Assembly (NCBI GenBank): GCA_905221605.1
Contig: CAJNDS010002669.1
Span: 67,073 to 131,072, forward strand
DNA length: 64,000 bases
Source of the DNA: Symbiodinium natans
Taxonomy: Eukaryota > Sar > Dinophyceae > Suessiales > Symbiodiniaceae
Direction: 5' to 3'
Shown here one piece after another: positions 1 to 11,709 of the stretch. Position numbers and translations under genes: made by a program. Under the pieces are notes generated by a model. It did no database searches, was not told the origin of the DNA, and was given only the letters and a program-made list of their open reading frames with translations. The stretch's first letter is position 1. Each line of letters opens with the position of its first letter.

Positions 1-450
1 TGCAGCTCGCGTTGGCCTATTACTCCGGAGCCATTTCGGGGCATCACGAGGCCCCTTTTCCCCGCTTAAGTTGTGGGGGCGGCGCGGAGTCGAGTCGGAG
101 AGTAGTTTGAGTAGTCATCTGCTCTCTAGGTTGACAAGCACAAGCTATCGCTGACATCGCCTGCTTCTCAGACATTCTTCTGAGGAGCACATGCTACGGC
201 ATTTCCACCTACTGCCGAATGTTTAATTCTTGCTTGGCATGACTTTGGTGCAGCGATGGCACCCCTGAGGGCTTCTGAATCGGTGACGGACTTCCAGAAA
301 CGGATCCAGCGGCAGCACTCGGCACAACAACACATGGAGGCCTTCACATCTCGTGCACATCTCGTGCACATGTTTTGCATCACCTTCCCTCTCCTGTCTT
401 CTTGTTTGCGAAGCGAGAATCTCGAATTTTCAAGCCACGCCGCATGCGAG

Positions 451-2104
451 GCAATCGAGGCAAACGTGGGCTGCTTCGCCATACTCCTCGGCCACATCAC
501 TGGCTTTGCAGCGATCAATGCCTGGGGAACCCTTCAGCAGGTCCTTGAACTACCCAAGCACGAGAGTCACTAGAGTCTTACAGCCCCAAAAAAGCCTTAT
601 GTAGAGCTCTTCGTCGCAGCTGCCCTGCAGGCTGTGCCTCGTGACTTGCTGTGGTGTGGTTTAGTGCCGGTCGTCGCCTTCGGTGGGATCTACTGTCCCC
701 CCGGCTTCTTTCCATTATAACTTCTGACCACGGCCGCTGCCACAATTTGCTTCCGTGTTGTGCCTTTCAGCCGCTACTTGCTCTCAACTGCGCAGCTTCG
801 TCCTGGACACTGTCCCAGTATGTCCAAGTGAGTCTGTGTAGCCACTAGGAGAGCGTGGCAGGCATCTATCAAGGCACCGACAAGATGCGGGAGTTGCACA
901 CTCTTGCGGATGAAGAGGAGGATACCGTGTTGGCATCGGGCTCGAACTCTTTGCAGCCCTAAACTCACTGCCAGGATGAGTTCGAGAAGCTGTGGGACGA
1001 AGAGGTTGCAGAGACAGAAGACGACGTCATGGCACTTGCTGTGTCTTTCCTGCTCGTGCAGGCCCCCTCCTAGGATTTGCCCGCTGAAATCTGGTTGTGT
1101 TCGTGGCTTACGAGGTCCTTCGCTTCTGCATCAGTGGGGCGCTTCCCAACACCGAGGCACCTCGAGTACCATCAGTCGAAGCGGAGGCATATCAAGAAGC
1201 CCTAAACCGTTGCAGGGTGAAGATCCTGAGGGAATGACTCATTCGACCGGAGAGTGCGTCGGAAGCTCAGCAAGTCCGTCTTTTTTTGCGCAAAAAGTGT
1301 CTGACAAGCCTTCTTCTCTGATGTCACTTGGAAGCAAAGAACCCAATGCTAAGGGCCTGTTGCTCTTGGCTGCCTTTGCCTTTGGATGCTTTGAGATTAT
1401 CAAGATCACTCTCCGCGCCTCGGCGTCTAATTCCTGGAATCGAGCAAGGGAGAGTCCTTGGGGAAGGCCTGGGGAGCAGAAGAATCCTCTCCAAGCCTAA
1501 TGCCTTTACCTCACATGGCTGCCAACACGAATTGAGTTCCAGCTTGGCGTCATGTCATGCGTCTGTATACGGTGATTGGGTGCCCAGCGCGCTGCGCATA
1601 CTCGCTGAAATTCGCTTAGCCAAGTTGCGGTAGTTGCGGCTTCTCCGTATGCATACAGGAACCATGGTTTCTCCCAGCATTGTCGAAACCTCTGTCCCTG
1701 CAAAATTATTGGTTTAAGGTTCTGAAGCAAGCATGCGCGAGAGGAACGCACGTTGTCACAGCGATGCTTAGCTTACACGTGTACCGACAACCTAAACCGT
1801 GGTACCCCCAAAGCCTTGAGTTTCATTTGGTGTTTACGGGTGCCGCGAACGGCACCTATGCCTGCCCGGAAGCAGGCCTAAGACGCCTCCTCGCGGGCAG
1901 TGCCACAAATTCGATCATCGACGCCGACGCATCGCAAGACGTAGGGCGCTCATCTGAAAGCTTATCGAAAGCAAAAGTCTGTTTGAGCAATTTCGAGGGC
2001 CGTCCTACCCCCCGCTTCTCTGTCGGAGTTGCAAGCATGAACGGTGCAGATGTTCACAGAAAATAAGTAAATAAATACATACATATATATATATATACAC
2101 ATAT

Positions 2105-2135
<31 letters not shown>

Positions 2136-4083
2136 TTTAGCTGAACCCTTTTTAATATGTATGCTCTGTGGCCAAGCTCATCCCCCCCCTCCTCCTCCTC
2201 CTCCTCCTCCTCCTCCTCCTCACTACGCTCCCACCCCCTTCGGCTCTCGCAGCTGTCTCGTGTGTCCCAGCGCTCCAAGATTGGGAGAACCCCAACCCAA
2301 AACACAGGTTGTTTGGGCTGGCCTCTCCAAAAACAGGCGGGACTTCTGCCGGGGCGTGGGCGCGCTCCCTGCGTGGCACTCCAGACCCCACAATGAGGGT
2401 TTGGCAACAGGACAAGACCCTCCCTACCTTGCCTCAACCAAAGCACCAGTGCATGGTCACCCTTGCTTGGCCGTCCCAGGGCTGCTGAAAAGCACTGTTT
2501 GCACTGCACGATGCAGCGCACGTTCTCAACCAGGCATATACATAGTGCATTGTGCAAGTTAGACACTTAGGGCTGTCGGAGCCTGACAGGGTTGGGGCCG
2601 CAGCGCAGTAACACCCTCCATAGCTTGCCTTGCAGGGCCTGTACAGGCCCATACGCGACGCGAAGAAAACCCTGCACCTTGAAGCGTGTTGGCATGTTTC
2701 CTGCACCTTGAAGCGTGTTGGCATGTTTTGGCGATGTCCTTCACCTCTTGGGCCTTACATCTAGCTGAGGACAGGCACTTGGGTACGGCTCTCGCTGTAC
2801 CGAAGATGGTGAAGAGGACTGGGATGTTGGGGTATTTTCATGCCTTGAATGAAGATTCAAGATTCCTTGCAGACCTGACTGTGTTTTTCGTGGCTTCCAC
2901 AATGTTTGTCAGAGGTTCAGTAGGTGTTTTCACCTGTGAAGTTTGTGAAGTCCGAAGTCTTCGAGTTGTTCTTCTTGTTCTATGATTCCTAGCTGCAGGC
3001 TTCAGGTCGGATGATGTCTCAGCATGAAAGGGCATGCTTGTCAGGAAGAGCGCACATCAGTCTGGATTCGGGACATCACTGCCATGGCAACGGCTGGTCT
3101 GACATGTTGGGTGCCCTTGAGTCTGACAGACCTCCTGAAGCTGAAGCGCCGATGCTTCGTGCCAGGCATGGTGCATACACTTCAGCGTGGACTGGTACTT
3201 GACATCGAACCTCGTGGTGGACACGGGGTTTTGAGGGTGAGGTGCAGTCTGGAGCGTGAAGTGTTGAACAACCAGGCAAGAAATGCGGCTTCTGACGGAT
3301 GCAGTGACAGTGCTTCATCTCCATTCGCAGGAAGGAGCTATGTCCGCTGTGGTTTGTGCTCTCGCAACATCCCCAGTTTCCTCGGGGATGGCGTGCAACA
3401 AAGCAATCCCTGCTGGATCCCCAAAGCATGCGCAACCGCACCAGGCTGTCACATGCTTGGCTCTGGGACTGATATTCGTTGGGACCCCAGGAGTTCAGAA
3501 GCAGCCTCTGAGACACTTGACTCCACGAGCCTACGCTGTGAAATGATTGAACAGGTGCTGGATATCCTTGCGGACATGGACTTCACCGATGACGAGGAGC
3601 CCTGTGCACTGCAAACTGTTGAAAAATGGGCTGGGGAGCGTGGCTTTTGGCTGGCCGTTGAATATATCTGCAGGTTGACAACGCCTTGTCACAGCCTCAG
3701 AACTTCTCCTGAGCCCCAGTTTCTCCCACAAAGGGGTATTATGATGATGCTGATTATTTTTATTTGCATTATCATCAGGTTTACTTTATTACCAATATTA
3801 GTATTATTACTATTGCTATTTTTTGAATGATTCCCTTACGATCACTATCATTACTACTCCTTAAAAGAAAGAGAGTTCTTCTCCTTTTCTACATGGGAGA
3901 AGGCGCGCCTTGATCGCCTCCCTGGGCATCTTGATCGGCTTCTCCTGGGAGCGCAGCTTCGACGCGGCCGTGGGGGGCCTGGCGGAGCAGAGGGCCTTCG
4001 GCCTGCCGCCCCCCGTGATCACGCTGCTGCTGGCGCTGATCCTGGCGAGCATGGCCAGGGACCTCAGGGAGCAAGTTTGGGAG
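451..4083 (+). CDS. Polytopic membrane protein of dinoflagellate type, multi-exon, function unknown
   Basis: Likely exons are 451-540, about 883-930, 975-1061, 1115-1156, 1354 to about 1419, 3555 to about 3606, and 3903-4083. The first encodes a membrane segment ending [13 protein letters not shown] and closes on a GT donor. 975-1061 encodes [15 protein letters not shown] and then a hydrophobic stretch; joined to 1115 through a 53-nt GC-AG intron it reads [18 protein letters not shown] in frame. The next exon adds a membrane helix ([17 protein letters not shown]). The last has the motif [13 protein letters not shown] followed by another helix, [15 protein letters not shown] associate this motif order with an uncharacterised multi-pass family in dinoflagellates, from memory and unchecked. 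Start and stop codons were not identified, and exons between 1.4 and 3.5 kb are missing from the model. One gene is inferred from the order of motifs. Confidence 0.55.
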
Positions 4084-5792
4084 GTTCGTTCCCGGTTGAC
4101 GCAGAGTCCTTATAATAGGAATGAGAAGTACCCCCTTATTGTAATCCCTATTAAGGACTGCTAGTACAAAGGAGAACATCCCAAGAGGAAGTACACAAAG
4201 GGGAATTCGAGGAGGAGCCCAAAAGGGGATCAACAGGGGAAACCCAAGGAGGAACCCAAAGGGGATCAAAGGGGAACTTGAAGAACGAGGGCTTGATTCA
4301 CCAAGCCCTGCAATGTCCTTAGGTGATCCCGGCTTGGAAGTGGTACATCCTTCCGACAGTGCTGAAGCACAAGAAGGAGCGACTGGAAGCGAGCAGGGTG
4401 GTTGCTGTCACCTTTGGGGGCGTGTGGTCTAAGGGGCTTCTTTAGGCGTTCTTGGGGCACCGTCTTTTTTTGTTGGGGCTGCTGGGGTGTTTGTTTTTGG
4501 GATCTTTTTGGGCGGCTTGCTGGGGGAGCTGTGTGCTTAGGACTTTATGTCTGGCATTATTAGTGCTTGTGGCCCACAAGCAGCAAAGGCAGAGGGATGC
4601 CGAGACGGGGCATCTTTCGCTTTGTGCTTTCGTATTCCCACACTTGAGTCCTCCTTGCCTGCCCTCACGATGACCTTTGCTGCCCGTCTTCCAAGTTTTG
4701 TGCTCGGCAGGAAACCCATCACCACCACCATGAACAAGAGGGGCACGATGCGGTGCGCCCCATGCTGCGGAGAGACATGATCCCTCTTTCCTCATGTGCC
4801 CTAAACAGCTAATCCCAAAGCCGTCTCACTGCAGGAGTTAGCCGCGGTTCTCTTGTGCCTGATGTTGCTTGATTTGGTCCGTGCCCACACATCCTTGTGC
4901 TCGCTTTGTTTCAGTAATCAGCCAAGATGCTGGGGCGGGTGATTGAGGGCACAAAGCATGTAATCAAGATTGATTTGGTTTTCAATTCTGCGTTCCCTTG
5001 CGTCATCGGCACGGCGTTCCTGCCACAGATGAACTCGGCTTGAAAATCATAAGAAAGAAGCCAGCTGATGTAGACTTTCGGGCGTCCAGGCATCTTCAGC
5101 CAACTGCAGCGAAAAACCACAGTAGGTCCAAAATGCCAGCTACAGTCCCATTGGAGGAATGTCAAACCCTGAAACAGGGTGCTCCCCTGAGATCTCGAAC
5201 AAATTCTTGCGTGAGCCGATTCCATTTCCTGTGGAGGAGGCTCCCTCGCACAGTACCGACTTGTCGGGGTCCCCAGATGAGCAGGGATGACTTGAGACTG
5301 AGCGTGCATGCTGAGCAGGGGTCCTATTCGTGGCTTAAGATGCCGGAACGTGTTTGGCAACTCCAATGACCTACGAACCCAAGCAAGTGCAAGGATGACG
5401 CCCGCTACTCCTATAAGTAAGTCGCCTCAGACCATGACAGCATTCCTTACCCACTCAGGAAGCAACCCCTGATGGGTGGGAAGAAGGAGCTGCAGCAGAG
5501 ATTTCAACGAGTTTCGCATGGCCACAGTGCCCTAGCGCCCTTGGCAGGAGGTGAGCTTCCAAGAAGATGCGGAAAAAGCTGACCACGCCTCAAAGGGGTC
5601 GGCCGCCTCAGATTTTTGCTTTCTGAACGTAGCTTTTCTATGTGTCTCGCCTACCCAGGAGCCAGAATGGAACGGAGGCACAGCAGCTGGAAGCTAGTTC
5701 TCCGACTTGCCTGAACAGGGCTTTCGGATGTTTTGGATGTTTGAGTTCTTTTTTGGGGTTTAGGGTTTAGGGTTTGGGGGTTTCGGGCGCAG
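4084..5792 (+). other. No gene recognised
   Basis: Open stretches occur (for example 4452-4673 and 4998-5369), but I see no motif or credible splice-bounded exon. It is probably spacer or intron. A short TTTAGGG run at 5757-5775 ends just before the coiled-coil exon that starts at 5793. Confidence 0.4.
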
Positions 5793-7194
5793 GAGAAACG
5801 GCTCGCAGAGCTGCAAGCGACCCTTGCCTCGAAGGAGCAGGAGATCCGGGAGGTCACCCTCAGCCTGCTTTCAGGGTTTAGGGTTTAGGGTTTCAATGAC
5901 TAACCTTCACAGAGTTTCTAGGGTTCTTGAGGGGTGGTGTGTAACGCAGTACTCCCTAAGGTTCCCCAAGGTTCTCTAAGGTTCTTTCGTCCTTAAGAGC
6001 CCCATAAAGAGTGTTCGCTTTGGGCTGTGTTAGGCATTGTGTCGGGCGCATCGAGTGATTGTGAGTGCTGGCAGGCACAGAAGCAGAACTCCGATCTGCA
6101 GGCAGCTTGTGAGAAGGCGCACGCAGGAGACAGGGTGCTCGAAATGCAGCGTGAAGTTTCTGGAAGGGGAGTGCCCCCAGAATCCTTGCTACTACTGTAT
6201 TGTTTTTTTTCGGGTGCAAGAAGGACCCGATTGAGTTGTTCTTGTTGCCCGTATTTGGCTGAAGCCGCTGGCTGTTTATGGCTTGGCTCTCTGCGCCTGC
6301 CGTGTGCGCATGGCAGGCTGTTGGAAAACATCAGCAGCCTCCGTATAAATGACCTTCGGTCCGAAGATGCCAACTCTGCTGCACATGGCCTCCATGGCTC
6401 CAGAGCGCAGGAAGCCTTGGATCTTGCTTCGTCAACTTGAGCTTCCGGGCAGCGGCGGCACACGAGGATTCCGGTCATTGGCTGATCGCTTGACAAAGAC
6501 ATCTCCAGAGACGTTGAGATCCACTGCTGCCATCGCGGGCTTCGTGCTTCTAGGAGGCCTGCTTGTCGGAACATTCTGCACCGAGGTGATCTCTCGCCTC
6601 AATGGCAAAGGCGAGCACGTGAGGAACCGATCGTCCGATGGTCGCTGAGCGCAGGGCGCCCGCTCTCGAGGGCCCCCGAGTAGAAGCTGGGGTAGCCTGG
6701 ACGCAGTGGAGCAGAGCTTGAATGCGTCGGAGATCCATCGGAGCCCTCTATCGAGAAAGACGCCCGCATGCTTCGCAGGACTTCCAGCACAGGCACATAG
6801 GGCAGCCGAGGCAGCTCGAACGGTAGCACAGTGTACCATAGCGCGTTGGAGGGCGCATTTTTACTCGAAGGAATCGCGGACATCAAGTGGTGCATTGCGT
6901 TGCCTCGCTTTCCTGCACAGTTGCAGCAGCCTTTCGGGAACTCTTCTCAGGAGCAAAGCTTCATGCTTTGAGCTCAGCTTGCAGTGCTGTGCTCTCTGCT
7001 TTGGGAACCTCACAGCCGTGTAGCGACTGTAGGCAGATCGCGCCGCGCAGCTCGAGGGCTCCTTACAGGCGAGACCCCCAAGATGCAGACCCCTGTACTC
7101 CGACAGAACTCTCATGATTCGCATTGTTCGCTTACTTAACCAGGAGAAGGACCGCGCGCTGCAGGAGAAAGCTTCCCACACGGCCTCCCTGCAG
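5793..7194 (+). CDS. Coiled-coil protein, exons of part A
   Basis: Two clean phase-0 exons are visible. 5793-5852 encodes EKRLAELQATLASKEQEIRE between an AG acceptor and a GT donor. 7144-7194 encodes EKDRALQEKASHTASLQ between an AG acceptor and a GC donor. A third candidate near 6073-6165 starts AQKQNSDLQ in the same phase. All are charged heptad-like sequence rich in Glu, Lys, Gln and Leu, so a rod-like coiled coil is likely; no specific family can be named. The same exon style resumes at 10484 and 11301, on the far side of two other genes, so this may be one long gene with genes nested in an intron, or two separate coiled-coil genes. Start and stop were not found. Confidence 0.5.
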
Positions 7195-7418
7195 GCGGGC
7201 CTGCTCTGCCTACGGAGTCCGGAGTACACGGAGGCTTGTGAGGCTTCGGCTGTTTTGCTGGGGCTCTGGGGTTGCAAAAGCCCAGAGGCTCCCGCCCAAA
7301 CTCTCCAGCAACCCCATGGCCACACCAAACTACCAACAAGTTCTCACCACAATCTATACAGTACCTAGGCTTGATGTCGCACTGGGCTGAGGCTCAGCAA
7401 CCTGGGCTCGAACCGTGC

Positions 7419-8555
7419 ATGATGTTGGCGCTTCTGCTGGCCTTGCCGGCCTGCCTGGTGCGTTCGCAAGATGCAACCGGCGCAACTGATGCAACTGACG
7501 CGACCCTGGCGCTTGGGGTCATTTCGCACGCTTTGAATCACGACAGGCTGGAGCTAGCACGAAGAACGTGGCTTTCATGGCTTTCCAACATATCAGCCGA
7601 AGTCATGTTCTTCAGCAACGTCTCCGATCCCCGTTTGGGCACGGTGTACGTACCGGATGATTCGCAACATGCCGACGATCCGCTGCACAACAACAATGGT
7701 GAAGCCAGATTCATACCTGCGCTGCTTTATCTGTCGCAGGCAGTGCAGGCCCAGTGGTACATGCTTGTGGACGACGACACTTTTGTGTTTTTGACGCGGC
7801 TCAAAGAAGCTTTGTCTAGTTTTGACTCGGATGCCAAGCACTTCTTCGGTCAGCCTTCACGAATCCCGTTTGCCAGCTGCACGTCACAGGACTCCCAAGA
7901 CTCGGATCGCTGCTGGGTTCCACTGAAGATGCAGCAAGGGATCGTGCGCTGGCCTCTCGCTTCGAAGTGGTGCTTGGCACGGCCTGGTCACAGCTGCAGC
8001 GTTGCCAGCGTGCATGGCGTGGGATCCTGGTGCACGGTTGTGAGAGATGATTCCATGCCGTATCGCTACCGAGTCATCGGTGGCTTCTTGCCCGAGGCAA
8101 GGGAGGCTTTGCTTCGTGCAGGCATTGGGCATGCTGAGAACCCAAGTCCAAAGGAGGTAAGAGGGTCACTGCTCCAAGAACCCGTCACTGCACCAGCACC
8201 CCGTGGCGAGGCAGAGTTCCCGATGGCGGTTTGGCCGGTGGGCGGGCTGGGCATGATCTTTTCGGCAGGTCTGGTTCGCACCTTGCGCGGGGCACAGTGG
8301 CGCGAATGCATCGAGAAGCTTCGCTGTGGACCAGGGGACATGCGAATGGCAGCCTGTTTGGCGCGGTTTGCAAACGTTGGCCTGGCTTTGCTGGAGGGCT
8401 TGGGTAGCTCCTTGACCCGCCATCCCGTTTCTGCCCAAGAAGTGGTGGAGCTTTTTGCAGAGGAAAGTGTGTGGCCGCTGGTGCTGCGTGATGCTCTCCA
8501 CTTGTTTTTGGAGTCTCTAACACTCTGCAGTGTATGTACCGGCATGTACTCATAG
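7419..8555 (+). CDS. Fringe/GT31-like glycosyltransferase, secretory pathway, single exon
   Basis: The reading frame is open for 378 codons. The ATG at 7419 was chosen because it starts a signal peptide or anchor (MMLALLLALPACLVRS). The body matches the fringe/core-1 galactosyltransferase-like layout: FFSNVSD near residues 65-75, then the metal-binding acidic triplet in WYMLVDDDTFVF near residue 120, a Cys-containing middle part, GGLGMIFSAGLVR near residue 285, and CGPGDMRMAACLARF near residue 310. Enzymes of this kind use a nucleotide sugar in the Golgi lumen and hold it with Mn2+ through the DDD motif; donor and acceptor cannot be read from sequence. It is uninterrupted while its neighbours are shredded by introns, which suggests a retrocopy or selective intron loss. 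A short 3' extension by splicing cannot be excluded. The family call is good at fold level only. Confidence 0.75.
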   Translation: MMLALLLALPACLVRSQDATGATDATDATLALGVISHALNHDRLELARRTWLSWLSNISAEVMFFSNVSDPRLGTVYVPDDSQHADDPLHNNNGEARFIPALLYLSQAVQAQWYMLVDDDTFVFLTRLKEALSSFDSDAKHFFGQPSRIPFASCTSQDSQDSDRCWVPLKMQQGIVRWPLASKWCLARPGHSCSVASVHGVGSWCTVVRDDSMPYRYRVIGGFLPEAREALLRAGIGHAENPSPKEVRGSLLQEPVTAPAPRGEAEFPMAVWPVGGLGMIFSAGLVRTLRGAQWRECIEKLRCGPGDMRMAACLARFANVGLALLEGLGSSLTRHPVSAQEVVELFAEESVWPLVLRDALHLFLESLTLCSVCTGMYS

Positions 8556-8993
8556 TGCATTGCGGGCTACTGCGGGTTTAACATGAGGGGGATGGGATGA
8601 TGTACCGTGCCAGGCAGAAGGCAAGAGACTCGCTTCCGAATTGGATCGGCTCCAGAAGTCAGCAGGCCAGGGCCTTCATCTCGCGAGGGCAGCTCATCAA
8701 TTGCAGTTTTCCATCCGGATCCAAATTGCCCCCTGCCTTCGGGGGGCGCCCTTCTCCACCTCTGCTCTGAGGTGATCACGCTGCCATGGCCAACAAGCTG
8801 CAGGCCGGGTTGGAGGAAGTTGCTCTCCCGAAGGCAGCGAAGTGCGCAAAGTGAAGAGAGCGCTATAGAATTGGTTCGCGGAGGATTCTTTTGTTGAAGC
8901 TGTTGGCTCAAGGCCAGCTTTGGCTGACCGTAACTAGTTCATTTGCATCCGGTACCGAACGCTCTCCAGAAGGACGGGGCTTAGAGCGCCCCC
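8556..8993 (+). other. Spacer between glycosyltransferase and tetraspan gene
   Basis: There is no convincing coding sequence. It contains TTGGCTCAAG at 8903-8912, which equals the last ten bases of the dinoflagellate spliced leader, about 80 bases before the next start codon. Confidence 0.4.
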
Positions 8994-9976
8994 ATGTGTG
9001 ACTGCATCTGCGACTGCCTGGGTGGCTGCTGCAAGTGTCTCTATGATGCGACCCGAAGTATTCCCATCCCGAGCATCTTCTCCTTCCTGCTTTTCTTGAC
9101 CGGCTACAGCCTAGCCGTCTCCGGGAGAACGCAGTCCATCGTGGCCCTGGACCAGATGGGACTCAACACTCTCACAGCTCTGCTGCACGACTTGGGCTTC
9201 GGCTTTTTCGTGGCCTTGGTCTGCAGCCCAGTGACACATAGTGACACCTCAGGGACATCCAGTGCTCTGAGACTTGCAGTTGCGGCGCTTAGGTATTTGA
9301 CAAGGGTGGACCCGGTACACACTGCACTCTGTACCCTGGGTTCTGTACGCTATTGTACGCTGTACTCCGTGCTGTGTGCCCTGTGCCAAGATCTTCAACT
9401 TGCTGTCCGTGATGGCTGCCTTCCTAGCAAGTGGCAAGACACGCGAGATGGTCTTCAGTCGCGCCGACTACTGCTGCACAGCCTGCTTTCAATTCTTGCT
9501 GGGGCGCTGCGCGCTGAGCCTCATACTGGCTGGGAGCCTTGCGATGTTGATGGTTGTGACCTGGCGGCATGGTAGCATTTGTCGATGCAACAGCTGGTAT
9601 GGGCAAGGCTTGTTTTTTTCGTGTGACGTGCTGCGGCCAGTGGCAGAGCGCCGGCACACTTTGCTCGGTCGAGAGCTTTCTTTAGAGCGGTATCTTGTGT
9701 TCAATCTCCAAAACCTCCCAAAACTCCGCCGGATCCAGGACACAGTGCTTCTCTTCGGCATAGCCAGCGCATCGTCGCTGGTATTGCAGGTCGATGCGGC
9801 ATGTGGGCTGAGGTCGGTCATGATTTCTGTCGCAGATGCCGTGTCACTGCTGACGCACACCCACATCTCCCTGGACGTGTTTGACTCTATTTGCAGGCTG
9901 CGGGAGTGTGAAGGTGTTGCTTGATGTTGCCTGGGCACCCGACACGCAGCTGTTGTGCAACCTGAGCGCCCTGCAG
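8994..9976 (+). CDS. Cys-rich tetraspan membrane protein, weakly PLP/M6-like
   Basis: The model has three phase-consistent exons. 8994-9218 has its own ATG and ends on a GT donor after FFVAL. 9391-9571 starts IFNLLSVMAAFLASG and ends on GT. 9897-9976 starts with Cys-Gly-Ser and ends in LLCNLSALQ on GT. Exon 1 opens MCDCICDCLGGCCKCLYD and runs into a membrane helix (FSFLLFLTGYSLAV), then a second helix. Exon 2 holds the rest of that helix, a charged loop with a CC pair (ADYCCTACF) and a third helix. The Cys-rich N-terminus followed by a helix, and the AAFLASGKTREMVF segment, recall the myelin proteolipid/M6 family (compare its ALLLAEGFY segment). The match is by eye and short, so a convergent tetraspan is the main alternative. 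The 3' end is not found. Exon 2 also reads on open to 9924. Confidence 0.45.
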
Positions 9977-10483
9977 GTCAAATCTCTCAACCGGCTTCAC
10001 ACTCCTGGCCACGGGCACATGCCTCTTAGTGCTGGGACAGACATTGCTGATAGTCTTTCTGTCGCAACCTGTCTGCAAGTGGATAAAGTTGATGAGCTCC
10101 TTGGCGGGAGTTTGACAAACCTTTCCCTGATGCAGCGGCAAGGTCCAACTACACCAGAATCATTCTGCAGCCGCGCTCTTACAACTCTCTTTTTATGTGC
10201 TCTGCATTGTGAAGTTTTTGTCGGGCCCGCGCCAGCCGAGGCCTTACCTGGCTTCGCACCATAAGGACCATAAGGACTCAGACCATCGGGCATATGGCTC
10301 CACAGAATCTACAGCACCGTGAGATTGCCCGATGCTTGCACTTGCGGAAATCAAAAAGCAAAAAATGATACCGATCTTGACGGATGCTGCGGAGTAAGCT
10401 TAGCGAGATAGGGCGTGCTCTTCAGCAGAGGGGTCTTGGTTGCACAGAGCTGCAGTTGCCAGGCTGCCAGCCAGCAGGCGCAG

Positions 10484-11390
10484 GAGCTTGAGCAGCAGCG
10501 AGACGAGGAGATGGTGCAGGTCTCGTCCCTTGTACGGGGATTCCACGGCCTCCGGCTTAGGCCGCCGACCCAAGAGGAAGCCCCTGCCCCTGCAGGAACC
10601 TTCACGTCACTCAAGCCTTTGCAAAACAGTGATCCCTTCGTCGAATTCCAAACCCAAAGCCCAATCCGAAGCCCTTCGCCTCCAGTCATCAGTTCGGCAG
10701 GAGCGGCTCAAACCCTCTGCCAAGTGTTCAGGGCGCCTGAAATCTTCCCAGATCCCCGGGTGGTGGTCCCGCCGGTTCCCGCGACCTTCAGTGTAACACT
10801 CCCAAAGCGGCTTGTTTGCCTCCGAAAGTGGCTCCTTTGGGCCAGTCCCTGCTTCTTTGAAGATTCAAGGAGGACCTTGGAAGGTCTCCTGAGGTTGCCC
10901 AAGAAAACTCCCAAGTTTTGTTTTTCCGGGTGTCATTAGTGGGTCCCAGAAATCCCTTGCGGCGTCCTTTGGGGCTCCATGTCGGGTCCCCTTGAAGGCA
11001 TATATAAGGTTAAGATTACAGTGCATTTGATGCTCAAACCAAAGGCCAGAACTTTCGAAAGTGTGTGAGGTCCAATCCAGGATCGTGGACAGTGAGGTGC
11101 GGCTTGAGAGGAGCGGCATCAGGCGTTAGTCCCTGCAGCTTCGGCTGCCACGTAGCAATAAACTTCCTTCCGGCAAGATTCCATTTTGAGTGTGATATGG
11201 CCTCGCGTTGAACACTCTTTGTTTTGTAGTTTTTGGTTCACCCTCATTCATTTTTTTTCTAGTTTTTTTGTTGTCCAAGATGTTTGTTGTGCTTTGTGAG
11301 GCGGAGAAGCAGCGACTGCAACAGCTGCTCGACAAAAGCCTGGGCCAGCAGAAAGCCCTCCAGCAGGAGAATCAGGATCTTCAGGAAGAG
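10484..11390 (+). CDS. Coiled-coil protein, exons of part B
   Basis: Exon 10484-10519 encodes ELEQQRDEEMVQ with an AG acceptor and a GT donor. Exon 11301-11390 encodes 30 residues beginning AEKQRLQQLLDK and ending QENQDLQEE, with a GC donor. Both are phase 0 and strongly heptad-like. A further mini-exon may lie near 12085-12105 (VRRLKQQ before a GT). They resemble the exons at 5793 and 7144 and also those at 32.6-36.4 kb, where another exon starts AEKQRLE. This is either the downstream half of the gene seen at 5.8-7.2 kb or a paralogue. No function can be assigned. Confidence 0.5.
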
Positions 11391-11678
11391 GCAGCTCAAG
11401 CCCTTTCCTTTCTGCTGCGAGAGCAGCCCCCAGGGGCTGTAGGGTGGTTGGGCTCGGCTTGGATTGCTTGGCCTTGGGACCTGGCTTGGGCAATGGAGGT
11501 CTCGAGTATGATTGCTTGAGTGTTAACATCTATGCCCTCTCAATCGGTTGGCTTGGGACAGTTCTGATAAGCAGCTGATAAGCATGCGCGAACGGGTCAG
11601 CAAGTGCCGTGCCCTTACAAGGGTGTATTTACATGTCTGAGATGAGGTTTACTCTCTCTCTCTCTCTCTCTCGCTCTA

Positions 11679-11709
<31 letters not shown>

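Noticed and set aside
2157-2566. Poly-Pro, poly-Ser, poly-Leu and poly-Glu open frames on both strands
   Set aside because: All arise from a (CCT)n tract at 2185-2222; there is no motif and no splice logic.
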